This document shows, in pieces, positions 17,439 through 25,100 of a DNA stretch of 41,095 bases. This stretch comes from Methanotrichaceae archaeon (lineage in GTDB: Archaea > Halobacteriota > Methanosarcinia > Methanotrichales > Methanotrichaceae). Below the pieces are notes generated by a model. The model did not search any database. It was not told the DNA's origin and was given only the letters and a program-made list of their open reading frames with translations. Both the position numbers and the translations under genes were made by a program. Within the stretch, counting starts at the first letter, position 1, and each line of letters starts with the position of its first letter. The stretch lies in NCBI GenBank assembly GCA_016927425.1, contig JAFGMR010000002.1:1-41095 (forward strand), written 5' to 3'.

Positions 17439-17948
17439 CTATTCCCCCACCATCTCCTCTCCCACAACCTCCCACGTCTCCCCCGCCCTCTGGAGCAAGA
17501 AGAGGTATCCGAGTCCCGCATCCCAGTTCTCCAGCTCCTCCACGAAGACCAGCGCCTGGTCGCCGGACTCGCTATAGCCGACTGCTGAGAGGCCGAGTAT
17601 CTCCCGGGCCTGGGCGCCCGGGCTTGCGAGGCGATAGGCGCCCTTAAAGGAGAACTTCCTCTCTAGAGGACGATCCACAGCGTTTGCTGCGAGGAAATCG
17701 TCGAGGGTGCTCCGCTCTATGGATGGCGAGGCGTGGCCGAAGTTGGATCGAATCGGCGCATGGGATGGATAATGGGTGTAATCCCTGATGGTGACGGCGT
17801 CTGGCCCCTTCTCCTCGGCGAGGCCCTCTATCACCGCCGAGTAGACGGCGTAATCCCTCTCATCGCCTTCCGAGATGCATCCGGCCAAGGCCAGGCCTAG
17901 GAGGAGGATGGCAAACCTGGAGGGGATGCTCGCGCTCGACGATCTCAT
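17439..17948 (-). CDS. predicted lipoprotein
   Basis: 169 residues from the ATG at 17948. The N-terminus has the form of a lipoprotein signal: charged start, hydrophobic FAILLLGLALAGC and a cysteine in a lipobox (LAGC), followed by a Ser/Gly/acidic linker. The rest (VYSAVIEGL ... TIRDYTHYP ... VGYSESGDQALVFVE ... WEVVGEE) has no family that I recognise; its beta-rich end resembles small secreted proteins of the NTF2-like kind, but this is only an impression. It lies 22 bases after the FMN-barrel gene on the same strand. Confidence 0.72.
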   Translation of the reverse strand: MRSSSASIPSRFAILLLGLALAGCISEGDERDYAVYSAVIEGLAEEKGPDAVTIRDYTHYPSHAPIRSNFGHASPSIERSTLDDFLAANAVDRPLERKFSFKGAYRLASPGAQAREILGLSAVGYSESGDQALVFVEELENWDAGLGYLFLLQRAGETWEVVGEEMVGE

Positions 17949-17970
17949 CTTGGCATCGCCCCGTAGCCGT

Positions 17971-18375
17971 TCAGGCCACCTGCTTTCCTGCGGCCGGCCC
18001 CCACATGGCGTTGTAGATGGCCTCCACCTTGACGACGATTGCGGCCTTCGCCGGAAGCTTGGGGTTGATTCCGTGCACCCAGCTTGCCATCTCATCGTGC
18101 ACAGCCCCTGACTTATGCACCTCGACGCGGCCCTTGATCTGGAAGGACTTCTTCGTCTCCGAGCTGTAGCAGAGCACGGAGATCTGGGGGTTCTCATCGA
18201 GGTTGTGCGCCGTCTTGTAGAAGAAGTTGTCTGCGATCAACAGCGTCTCGTCGTCGATGATCTTTAACAATCCCACGAAGACGACATTAGGGACGCCATC
18301 CTTGCTCGCTGTTGCGATCGGAACGGGCTTCTGTTTCTCCAATGTCTCCCTCACTTCAATTGGCATCTTCACCAT
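17971..18375 (-). CDS. pyridoxamine 5'-phosphate oxidase-like FMN split-barrel protein
   Basis: 134 residues. The pattern PVPIATASKDGVPNVVFVG, then LLIADNFFYKTAHNLDENPQ, then a KSFQIKGRVEV strand, is characteristic of the PNPOx-like split beta-barrel that binds FMN or F420. Single-domain archaeal members are usually called general flavin reductases or FMN-binding proteins; the substrate is unknown. A GGTGAT ribosome-binding site lies a few bases before the ATG. An AT-rich element (18405-18415) upstream can provide its own promoter despite the close cfbB gene. Confidence 0.85.
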   Translation of the reverse strand: MVKMPIEVRETLEKQKPVPIATASKDGVPNVVFVGLLKIIDDETLLIADNFFYKTAHNLDENPQISVLCYSSETKKSFQIKGRVEVHKSGAVHDEMASWVHGINPKLPAKAAIVVKVEAIYNAMWGPAAGKQVA

Positions 18376-18404
18376 ATCAAATCACCATATTGGTTAACGA
18401 TTGC

Positions 18405-18415
18405 AATTTATTTAT
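18405..18415 (-). promoter_or_regulatory. TATA box of the FMN split-barrel gene
   Basis: On the minus strand the sequence reads ATAAATAAATT, about 30-40 bases before the ATG at 18375. It overlaps the end of the cfbB-like gene, so the downstream genes can be expressed independently of it. Confidence 0.45.
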
Positions 18416-19922
18416 CCCTTGCGTCCCGACAGGATTTTAGGAAGTGGGACGGAAATCCCCTGTAGGATGCGGCGTGGAGGTGGACGTAGTTGGCAAGCAT
18501 CCCGCGGTCGATTATCCCGTCGAGGCCGCCTGCGATTCCCTCGCCTCGATCAAGTCGCATTGCGTACTCGACCTTCGCGTCGTCGTCGAGGACAAGCTCC
18601 GAGTGATGGAACTCGTGGCCCAGGAAGGAGGAGCCCGCAGGGCCGAGCAGGCAGTCGCGGGAGAGCCGGCCGCTTATGTAGCTTACGATCCTCCTCTTTC
18701 CCTTCCTGGCAATGCCTGGGACGAGGCCGACGAAGGAATGGCTCTCGGTCTCGCCATCGGACCTGGGCCACTCCATCTCCCTTGCGAGATAGATCAGGCC
18801 GCCGCACTCGGCGTATATGGGAAGCCCCGCCTCCTGTGCTCTTGCGATCGAGCGCATCATGCCGGCGTTTCGGCTTAGGTCTTCTGCATAGATCTCGGGG
18901 TAGCCGCCTCCGATGTAGAGGCCGTCGACATCGGGCAATGAATGGTCCCGAATAGGGCTGAAGGGCACGACCTCGGCTTCGCTGAGCTCCATCAGCTCCA
19001 GGTTATCGCGATAGTAGAAGTTGAATGCCTCGTCGAGGGCAACGCCGATTCGAAGCCCCTCGCCGGCTCGGGTTGGCAGATAGAGGTCGGGCTCCGGAAG
19101 ATCGAGGGGCTTCGCCTCTCCTGCAAGCTCGAGTATCCGGGGGATATCGAGCCCTTCCTCCACGATCGCCCTGATGCGGCCCAATCGCTCGATGAACCCC
19201 TCGTGCCTAATCTCCCCTTCCATTAGGGGCACGAGTCCTAGATGGCGCATGGCAAGGTGCATCGACTCGTCCCTGTGGATCGCGCCTACGACCTCAACTC
19301 CTGCATGGGCCTCGATCTCCCGGCGGGCCTTCTCCTCGTGCCTGCCTCCTCCAACCTTGTTCAGTATCACCCCAACCATCGAGACGCCCGGATCGAACTC
19401 CTTGTAGCCCTTCACGAGGGCGGCTGCGCTCCTCGTAATCGATCTCGCATCGACCACCAGGATGACGGGCAGATCGAGCAGCTTTGCGATCTGGGCAGTC
19501 GAGCCGATATCGCCATCGTAGCCCTCGTATAGGCCGCGGACGCCTTCTACCACGGCGATTCCCGCGCCACGGGCAGCATGGTCGTAGACCTCCTTTACCG
19601 TCCGGCCGTCCATGACGTGGCCGTCGAGGTTCCGGCAGGCTCTCCCCGTGATCCATGTGTGGTAGCTCGGGTCGATGTAGTCCATGGCAACCTTGAAAGG
19701 CTGGACCAGAAGGCCCCTTGCCCGGAGAGCCGATAGGAGCCCGGCTACGATCGTGGTCTTGCCGCTCGAGCTTCTGTCCCCGGCTATCAGGATGCGGGGA
19801 ACCTCCGAACTGCGGGTGGCCGGTCCTTCGTTCGATGATACTCCACTCGACGATCCTCCACTCGATGATCCTAGGCCCTTCGCTCCTCTCATAGAACTGC
19901 TCATCGAACCACTTCGTTGCAT
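18408..19922 (-). CDS. cfbB: Ni-sirohydrochlorin / cobyrinate a,c-diamide synthase
   Basis: 504 residues. The N-terminal ATP-binding domain carries the P-loop AGDRSSSGKTT (about residues 47-57), VVEGVRGLYEGYDG and the Mg/ATP motif region of the CbiA/CobB family. The C-terminal class I glutamine amidotransferase domain has the nucleophile segment YAECGGLIYLA (about residues 365-375) and a closing HLHAASY histidine region. The reaction is ATP- and glutamine-dependent amidation of the a and c acetate groups. In methanogens the homologue CfbB acts on Ni-sirohydrochlorin in F430 synthesis, whereas CobB/CbiA acts in the B12 path; the two are too similar to separate by eye. About 40 Ser/Gly-rich residues precede the domain, and no internal start is better placed. 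It is divergent from the S-layer gene. Confidence 0.87.
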   Translation of the reverse strand: MQRSGSMSSSMRGAKGLGSSSGGSSSGVSSNEGPATRSSEVPRILIAGDRSSSGKTTIVAGLLSALRARGLLVQPFKVAMDYIDPSYHTWITGRACRNLDGHVMDGRTVKEVYDHAARGAGIAVVEGVRGLYEGYDGDIGSTAQIAKLLDLPVILVVDARSITRSAAALVKGYKEFDPGVSMVGVILNKVGGGRHEEKARREIEAHAGVEVVGAIHRDESMHLAMRHLGLVPLMEGEIRHEGFIERLGRIRAIVEEGLDIPRILELAGEAKPLDLPEPDLYLPTRAGEGLRIGVALDEAFNFYYRDNLELMELSEAEVVPFSPIRDHSLPDVDGLYIGGGYPEIYAEDLSRNAGMMRSIARAQEAGLPIYAECGGLIYLAREMEWPRSDGETESHSFVGLVPGIARKGKRRIVSYISGRLSRDCLLGPAGSSFLGHEFHHSELVLDDDAKVEYAMRLDRGEGIAGGLDGIIDRGMLANYVHLHAASYRGFPSHFLKSCRDARDK

Positions 19923-20044
19923 TTGAAAGGCATCCTGGCCATAATCTTAATAGCTGACATGGAACGACTCCATAGAATCCAAGGGCCGAGAGGGCATATA
20001 GGTTATCCTGAATAGGCCACGGCTCGAAGACGAGGCAACGATCG

Positions 20045-22723
20045 ATGAAATTGTGGAAGCTTAAAGGGGGGGCAGGGCCGATCCGCTTGTATTTGGGCCT
20101 ATCTCTCATACTGCTCGCCTCCTGTACAGGGGCAGCCGGCCAGGCGGTGGAATCGGCCCAGGTAAGGGGATACATGGCATGGGGCCCTGCGAGCTGGGAC
20201 GCACATGACTTCGGCTGGTTCTACTATGAGCCAGATGACGATTCAGGAGGCGAGAGGCTGGATGTGTTTCCCATGGGCCGAATGGTGCCCGAGGGGGGCG
20301 TCATTTACTCTAGCAGCGTCTGGTCCCAGGAGTACAATTACGAGGATTGGGGGGGGTTTCGGGCAGTTGCCTTCATGGGCAAGCCATACTTCGTCGGCTA
20401 CCCCAACAGCACCTTCACCGACGAGGTCGACACGTTGGACGAAGGGGATATGAGGGATGTCCTGCTCGACGTGGACTCAGATGTAACCTTCAACACAAGC
20501 CTTCCCCTGGCGTTGGCCGAAGGATTCATCCTGGCACTTCAGGATGTCTCGGATGACGGCCAGGATGTCTATCTGACCCTCTATCAAGGCAAAGCCGCTG
20601 TAGACCATGCCGTGGTCCAAAGCGGCGAGACCTACAGCTACAAGGTCGGCGATGATGAGCTCCCGATCATCCTGGTGCACGTCCAGAGCGCCATGAAGGG
20701 GCGAGATGAGTCCCTCTGCCAGGTCGACGGCGTCTTCCAGGTAGAGGAGGCGCCCTCCGTGCATCTATCCGATGGCCAGCATCTGGAGAAGCTAGTCCTC
20801 TCCGAGCTCTCCTCCGATGTAATGGTCTTCAAGAGCTCAGAGGACATCTCCCTCTCGCCGGATAGCATGATACTCCTCGCAGGAAAGCTCTTCTTGAGGG
20901 TTATCGACGACCTCTCGCTGCTCTACTACCCCGTTGGCGTATACGATGAGTATGGATTCCACGCCATAAGAGGGCCGGTCGTGGAGGGCGACTCATCGAG
21001 GCCCACCAGGTTCGCTGATGCCCCGGCAATGGCTCAGGCCGAGTGGAACTCATTTAACACTTCATGCCTCTACTTCGACGACGATCAGATGATAGGGCGC
21101 GAGACCATCTTCATGAACGGATCTCTTGACAGGACCATCCCCTGGGCCTATTTTGTGTCCGGGGTGAGCGGCCTGGATGTAAGTGGCCTCTTCTACTACT
21201 CCCTTCCCCAGTGGCGTGAGTTTGAGAGGGAGGAGTGGGGGGCTTACGATGTGGTGAGCCTCTTTGGCCAGCTCTGGTTTGCTGGATACGGCCCCTACAC
21301 CCGCGAGGAGATCGGCCAGGCAAGCCCCCTCGATTATGAGGAGCTGATATCGATCCTTATCGATACGGATCGGCGCGACATCGCCGGGAAGGGGGATATA
21401 TTCCGGCTGCAAGGGGGATATACCCTCTTCGTCCAGGACGTGGGAAAGGAGAGGGCCTTCTTCAGCATATATAAGGACGGGAGATGGGTCGACAACTCAA
21501 CGATATCCTCAAACAGCACCTACGTCTACAAGGAGGACGTGAGGGATATCCCTGACCTTCCCATCTTGGTGATCCATGTGGGCGCCATCTTCGAGGACCT
21601 CTCCAGGAACTTCGCAGAGATCGATGGCCTCTTCCAGATCTCAGACCAGATCTACCTGCCCCTGGAAAGCGGGATGGAGTTCGACAAGATGGTCGTGCTC
21701 CAGGCCGATCATGGCATTATCCTGATGGGGAACCACGAGGTAATCGACCTCAAGCGCGATTCCATCATCACATTATGGCCGGAGATCGCAGGCCTCTGGA
21801 AGGCGATGAACATTCGCGTTGCAGACAACGATACTCTCCGTTACTTCCCCTATACGGTGGAGTATGTAGTCCCTCCTCCCGAGATAATGCAGCTCTCGGC
21901 GACGAAAGAGGTGACTCCGCAGATCCCTGCCAACTTCAGCATGCTCATTCAGGGGGCTGAGATCGAGGGGGTGCTGGCCGAGGTGGTGGACCCCTACGGC
22001 CGAAAGGTATCGAGCATGGACATCACGTCCACTGGCGTAGGATCGGGAGACCACTGGTCATATCAGTGGTCATGGGTGCCTACTATCTCCGTCTTGAGCG
22101 ATGATGGAACCCTGGTCCCGGATCTGAACTGGGTATTGCCTTCGGCCATCCTCTACCAGCCGGATTCCTATCCGCTGGAGGTTGGGGTCAAGTTCGACAG
22201 TTCCGGAAGGATTGCGGGCATCACCGACCTTGCTGGGGAGATATACTACATATCGCCCTCGGAGTACGCCAGAGCCGGTCTGGACTATGCGACGATGCTA
22301 GGAAACCGCACCCTTCGAGAGGAGCTGATCAAGATCGTGCCCAACCAGAGCATCTTGGGCTTCATAACCTATGTAAACGAGACAGCGGTCAGCCAGAGCA
22401 ACCATACGTTGCAGGGATCCCTCGAAGCCCTGGAGCCTCACCTCATCCGTCTTCCAGCACCCCCTGGCGAGTACGGGCTCGCCATCAAGATGGCGAATGT
22501 GATCACATCGCGCGCTGAGGGGGGCTTTCCGATCAAGGTCTTGGCCCAGCCCTCTGAGCCGAATGCTATCGATCAGCCGCTCTCTGATGATGAACAGGCA
22601 GCGGACGAATCGGGAGGGGAATCGGGAGGATCCGGAGACGAGACGGCGACGAAGAGAAGCCCGGGGGCAGGGCTATTGGCTGCGCTGCTCGCCTTCTTCG
22701 CATCCGAAAGGTTGCGCAGATGA
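20045..22723 (+). CDS. S-layer protein (two Methanosarcina-type S-layer domains, PGF-CTERM-like tail)
   Basis: 892 residues. A signal peptide (YLGLSLILLASC) ends near residue 32. Two copies of the Methanosarcina S-layer domain (DUF1608 / S_layer_rel_Mac type) follow at about residues 40-300 and 328-605, with matching landmarks: YNYEDWGGFRAVAFMGKPYF in the first and REEWGAYDVVSLFGQLWF in the second, each with a WFYY/LFYY strand upstream and a VFQ/LFQ region. A third Ig-like region occupies about 610-840. The C-terminus is an acidic Gly/Ser linker, then SPGAGLLAALLAFFASERLRR-type tripartite sorting signal (PG motif, hydrophobic segment, Arg cluster), expected to be cut and lipid-anchored by an archaeosortase. 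It probably forms or contributes to the cell-wall lattice. Confidence 0.92.
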   Translation: MKLWKLKGGAGPIRLYLGLSLILLASCTGAAGQAVESAQVRGYMAWGPASWDAHDFGWFYYEPDDDSGGERLDVFPMGRMVPEGGVIYSSSVWSQEYNYEDWGGFRAVAFMGKPYFVGYPNSTFTDEVDTLDEGDMRDVLLDVDSDVTFNTSLPLALAEGFILALQDVSDDGQDVYLTLYQGKAAVDHAVVQSGETYSYKVGDDELPIILVHVQSAMKGRDESLCQVDGVFQVEEAPSVHLSDGQHLEKLVLSELSSDVMVFKSSEDISLSPDSMILLAGKLFLRVIDDLSLLYYPVGVYDEYGFHAIRGPVVEGDSSRPTRFADAPAMAQAEWNSFNTSCLYFDDDQMIGRETIFMNGSLDRTIPWAYFVSGVSGLDVSGLFYYSLPQWREFEREEWGAYDVVSLFGQLWFAGYGPYTREEIGQASPLDYEELISILIDTDRRDIAGKGDIFRLQGGYTLFVQDVGKERAFFSIYKDGRWVDNSTISSNSTYVYKEDVRDIPDLPILVIHVGAIFEDLSRNFAEIDGLFQISDQIYLPLESGMEFDKMVVLQADHGIILMGNHEVIDLKRDSIITLWPEIAGLWKAMNIRVADNDTLRYFPYTVEYVVPPPEIMQLSATKEVTPQIPANFSMLIQGAEIEGVLAEVVDPYGRKVSSMDITSTGVGSGDHWSYQWSWVPTISVLSDDGTLVPDLNWVLPSAILYQPDSYPLEVGVKFDSSGRIAGITDLAGEIYYISPSEYARAGLDYATMLGNRTLREELIKIVPNQSILGFITYVNETAVSQSNHTLQGSLEALEPHLIRLPAPPGEYGLAIKMANVITSRAEGGFPIKVLAQPSEPNAIDQPLSDDEQAADESGGESGGSGDETATKRSPGAGLLAALLAFFASERLRR

Positions 22724-22769
22724 TTTAGGCGGCATCCTTTTTTACATCGGAAGGCTAAATATCAAGTCT

Positions 22770-23885
22770 ATGAGACCGATTGCCTTTCTCCTCTGTATTG
22801 CGGTCCTGGCGGGCTTTACTCTTTCATCGCTCTGCCAGGACGATGGCGACATCTGCCTGATCTGCCCATACTGCGGCGCCATCTACAGGCTCTCGCCACT
22901 CGAGGTAGCTGAGACCGATCCCTATGAGCTCTGCCCCAACTGCGGCCTTGCTTGGGCAAAGGACTTCCTTGCGTTCTCCTGCTCGGATCTGGATGAATCC
23001 CTCGATGACGGGGGCGATGGCATCGATGGCGGCACCGATTACGAAACCGATAGCGTAACCGAGGACGATTGGGACGAGCCCGAGTCTCCCACCGGCAGGA
23101 TCAATTCCTCCGATCTGGCGGGAACCGCCCTATCCGATCCTGTCGGGGATCCGAATTCCAACTATGTTGTGCTCATGGTAGTTCCCCCAAGTGAGTATCA
23201 GGAGGACGAGCTGGAAGTCCCGATGGATCGCTTCCGGGAGATGGGGATGGAGGTGGATCTAGCCTCCCTTGGCACGGCAACTGCAATCGGCATGAACGGC
23301 GGATCCGCCGAGATCGACCTGAACATAACCGAGGCGAACCTCTCGCGATATGATGCAGTCGTCTTCGTAGGAGGGATGGGCATAGATATCCTGAGGCTAT
23401 ACGAGAGATCCGAGTATCTGGACCTGGCTCGAGAGGCCGAGGGGGCAGGTCTCGTCGTTGGGGCGATCTGCCTTGCACCGAAGATACTGGCGAGGGCCGA
23501 CCTCCTCCGGGGAAGGATGGTCACTTCAAGCGATCCGGACTACATCATAGCAAAAGGCGCCGATTTCAGGGACCAGGAAGTCGTAAGGGACGGCCTGATA
23601 GTTAGCGCAAACGGCCCCGAAGCTTCGGGGAAGTTCGCCGATGCGCTGATCGAGGCGATTGTGGAATCGGGCGCGATAAGAGAGCGAGATAGGGGGGGCT
23701 GGGTGTTGCCAGCGGGGTCACGCCCGGGCGATAGCAAGGCCTATGCACCGCCTGCCCCCTTCGTCCTATCCCATCTTCTGTATGCCTCGCCGAGAGCGCT
23801 TCCGACTGCCTTCATGGAGGCGTCGACCACCCTTCGATCATTGCCCCCCTTCGCCGAGAGGTGGAGCGTGAAGCGGCCGTTGTAG
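22770..23885 (+). CDS. exported zinc-ribbon / DJ-1-PfpI-family protein
   Basis: 371 residues from the ATG at 22770; the frame upstream of it overlaps the S-layer gene and is rejected. A signal peptide (IAFLLCIAVLAGFTLSSLC) is followed by a zinc-ribbon-like segment with two CxxC pairs (CPYCGAIYRL ... CPNCGLAW, about residues 32-62), an acidic low-complexity linker, and a DJ-1/PfpI domain at about residues 125-305. The latter keeps the nucleophile elbow GAICLAPKILA with its cysteine and the preceding VVFVGGMG strand. Family members include glyoxalase III-type deglycases, chaperones and proteases; most are cytoplasmic, so export with a zinc ribbon is odd. The last 48 residues run antisense over the end of the hisB-like gene and may not be structured. 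Confidence 0.78.
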   Translation: MRPIAFLLCIAVLAGFTLSSLCQDDGDICLICPYCGAIYRLSPLEVAETDPYELCPNCGLAWAKDFLAFSCSDLDESLDDGGDGIDGGTDYETDSVTEDDWDEPESPTGRINSSDLAGTALSDPVGDPNSNYVVLMVVPPSEYQEDELEVPMDRFREMGMEVDLASLGTATAIGMNGGSAEIDLNITEANLSRYDAVVFVGGMGIDILRLYERSEYLDLAREAEGAGLVVGAICLAPKILARADLLRGRMVTSSDPDYIIAKGADFRDQEVVRDGLIVSANGPEASGKFADALIEAIVESGAIRERDRGGWVLPAGSRPGDSKAYAPPAPFVLSHLLYASPRALPTAFMEASTTLRSLPPFAERWSVKRPL

Positions 23886-24325
23886 GCAAGCGCCCTCAGG
23901 AAATGGTCGACCATCGCAAGATCCATCCCCTCGAGCTTCTCCCCCCTCCAGGAGATCTCCCCCACGAATCCTGGTTCGCCGAGGCTGACCGCGGCCGTGG
24001 CCTGGCTCTCCCCGGAGGGAACGATGGAGCTCCCCCAGCCCTCTCCCTCTGGAATGGCTTGCCCCAGCGTGATTCCCACGTCCTCTACGGTGTGATGCTC
24101 TCCGCAATCGAGATCGCCCTTGGCCACAACTTCGAGGTTCCAGCCTGCAGCAATAGCGAGGGAGCGCAAGATCTCATCCAGGAGCCAGACCCCGGTCTGA
24201 GCCTTGCACTCTCCTCTTCCATATAGGTCCAGGGTGACCTCTACCCTCGTCTCCCCCGTCTCCCTCGTCCTCTGTATGGGCATGGCAAGGCCGTTGGAAG
24301 CCATCCTATGAAAAGCTAGGGTCAT
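23741..24325 (-). CDS. hisB: imidazoleglycerol-phosphate dehydratase homologue lacking several metal-binding residues
   Basis: 194 residues, normal length for HisB. The ATG at 24325 has GGAG four bases upstream and overlaps the preceding TPR gene by 20 bases. Homology is clear: RTRETGETRVEVTLDLYGRG, TGV..LDEIL, KGDLDCGEHHTVEDVGITLGQAI, TLHLSAKGGND and MKAVGSAL. However the usual DHML is DEIL, the following AxHG is AAGW, the central PMDE-type acidic motif is absent, and the second HHxxE motif reads RRVVD. HisB uses two manganese ions bound by exactly these duplicated His motifs. The first HHTVED and the VDHF histidine remain. Either it is an inactive or repurposed paralogue, or the only, very divergent, HisB of this organism. 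Confidence 0.8.
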   Translation of the reverse strand: MTLAFHRMASNGLAMPIQRTRETGETRVEVTLDLYGRGECKAQTGVWLLDEILRSLAIAAGWNLEVVAKGDLDCGEHHTVEDVGITLGQAIPEGEGWGSSIVPSGESQATAAVSLGEPGFVGEISWRGEKLEGMDLAMVDHFLRALAYNGRFTLHLSAKGGNDRRVVDASMKAVGSALGEAYRRWDRTKGAGGA

Positions 24326-24965
24326 CCAGCTCCTCTCCCCGCAAGATCGACTCCCGAGCCTCCTTCTCTCGCCCGAGCGCTTTTAGGCTTCCTCCCCTGT
24401 TCATCCAGGCGGTGGTGTAGAGGGGATCGATCTCTATCGCCTTCTCAAAGCACATGAGGGCCTCGTCATGATTGCCTAAGGAGCTCAAGGCCACCCCCTT
24501 GTTGTTCCAGGCATAATTGTCGAAGGGATCTATCGCTATCGCCTGATCGTAACTCTCTATTGCCTCATGGTGGCGCTCCAAGTTGTCGAGCGCAGCTCCC
24601 CGATTATTCCATGCCCGCCTGGCATCGGGGCCCGATGGATTCAGCTCGATGGCTCTTGCGTAGCTCTCCACAGCGCGCTGATAGAGTCCCATATTGTGGA
24701 AGGCAAAGCCCCGAGCGATCCAGCTCCTCGCGTTCTCCGGTTCAAGGCTGATTGCGCGATCGCTGCATTTCAGCGCCTCGTCGAGGCGGTCGAGCTCGTT
24801 TAGGACGATTGAAAGATTGCGCCACGCCCCTGCCAAGGAGGAATCAATTTCGGCTGCCTTTTCGAGGCTTGAGAGGGCATCGGCGTAGCGACCGCTCTTT
24901 CGAGCGAAGATCCCCCTCGCGAGCCATTCGCGAGCATCGTCCTCGGGGATCATCTCCTCCCTCAT
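24306..24965 (-). CDS. soluble TPR-repeat protein
   Basis: 219 residues; the start at 24965 is fixed by GGAGG six bases upstream, so an ATG at 24989 is less likely. The product consists almost wholly of about six tetratricopeptide repeats with the classic W..RG..F...G.Y..A....A..LNP pattern (for example WNNRGAALDNLERHHEAIES and YAWNNKGVALSSLGNHDEAL). There is no signal peptide or membrane segment. TPR proteins provide scaffolds for protein partners; the translational coupling with the HisB homologue suggests the two products are needed together, an unusual pairing. It is divergent from the exported beta-propeller gene. Confidence 0.88.
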   Translation of the reverse strand: MREEMIPEDDAREWLARGIFARKSGRYADALSSLEKAAEIDSSLAGAWRNLSIVLNELDRLDEALKCSDRAISLEPENARSWIARGFAFHNMGLYQRAVESYARAIELNPSGPDARRAWNNRGAALDNLERHHEAIESYDQAIAIDPFDNYAWNNKGVALSSLGNHDEALMCFEKAIEIDPLYTTAWMNRGGSLKALGREKEARESILRGEELDDPSFS

Positions 24966-25064
24966 ATCGATCCTCCGTTCATAGGCCAACCTCGACTATT
25001 GCCTTTCCATCTGGCTTCGTCCCTATATATGCCTCGGCCTTGGCAGAGCCGTCCATGGTCAAGG

Positions 25065-25072
25065 TATAAATT
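25065..25072 (+). promoter_or_regulatory. TATA box of the beta-propeller gene
   Basis: TATAAATT lies about 36-42 bases before the ATGs at 25101/25107, predicting transcription from near 25093-25095 and a very short leader. It is the clearest archaeal TATA box in this part of the window. Confidence 0.6.
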
Positions 25073-25100
25073 CCCAGAGGACCACCAATTCTCGATCTCC

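Noticed and set aside
22563-22769. N-terminal extension of the DJ-1 gene
   Set aside because: It overlaps the end of the S-layer gene in another frame, and a clean signal peptide starts at 22770.
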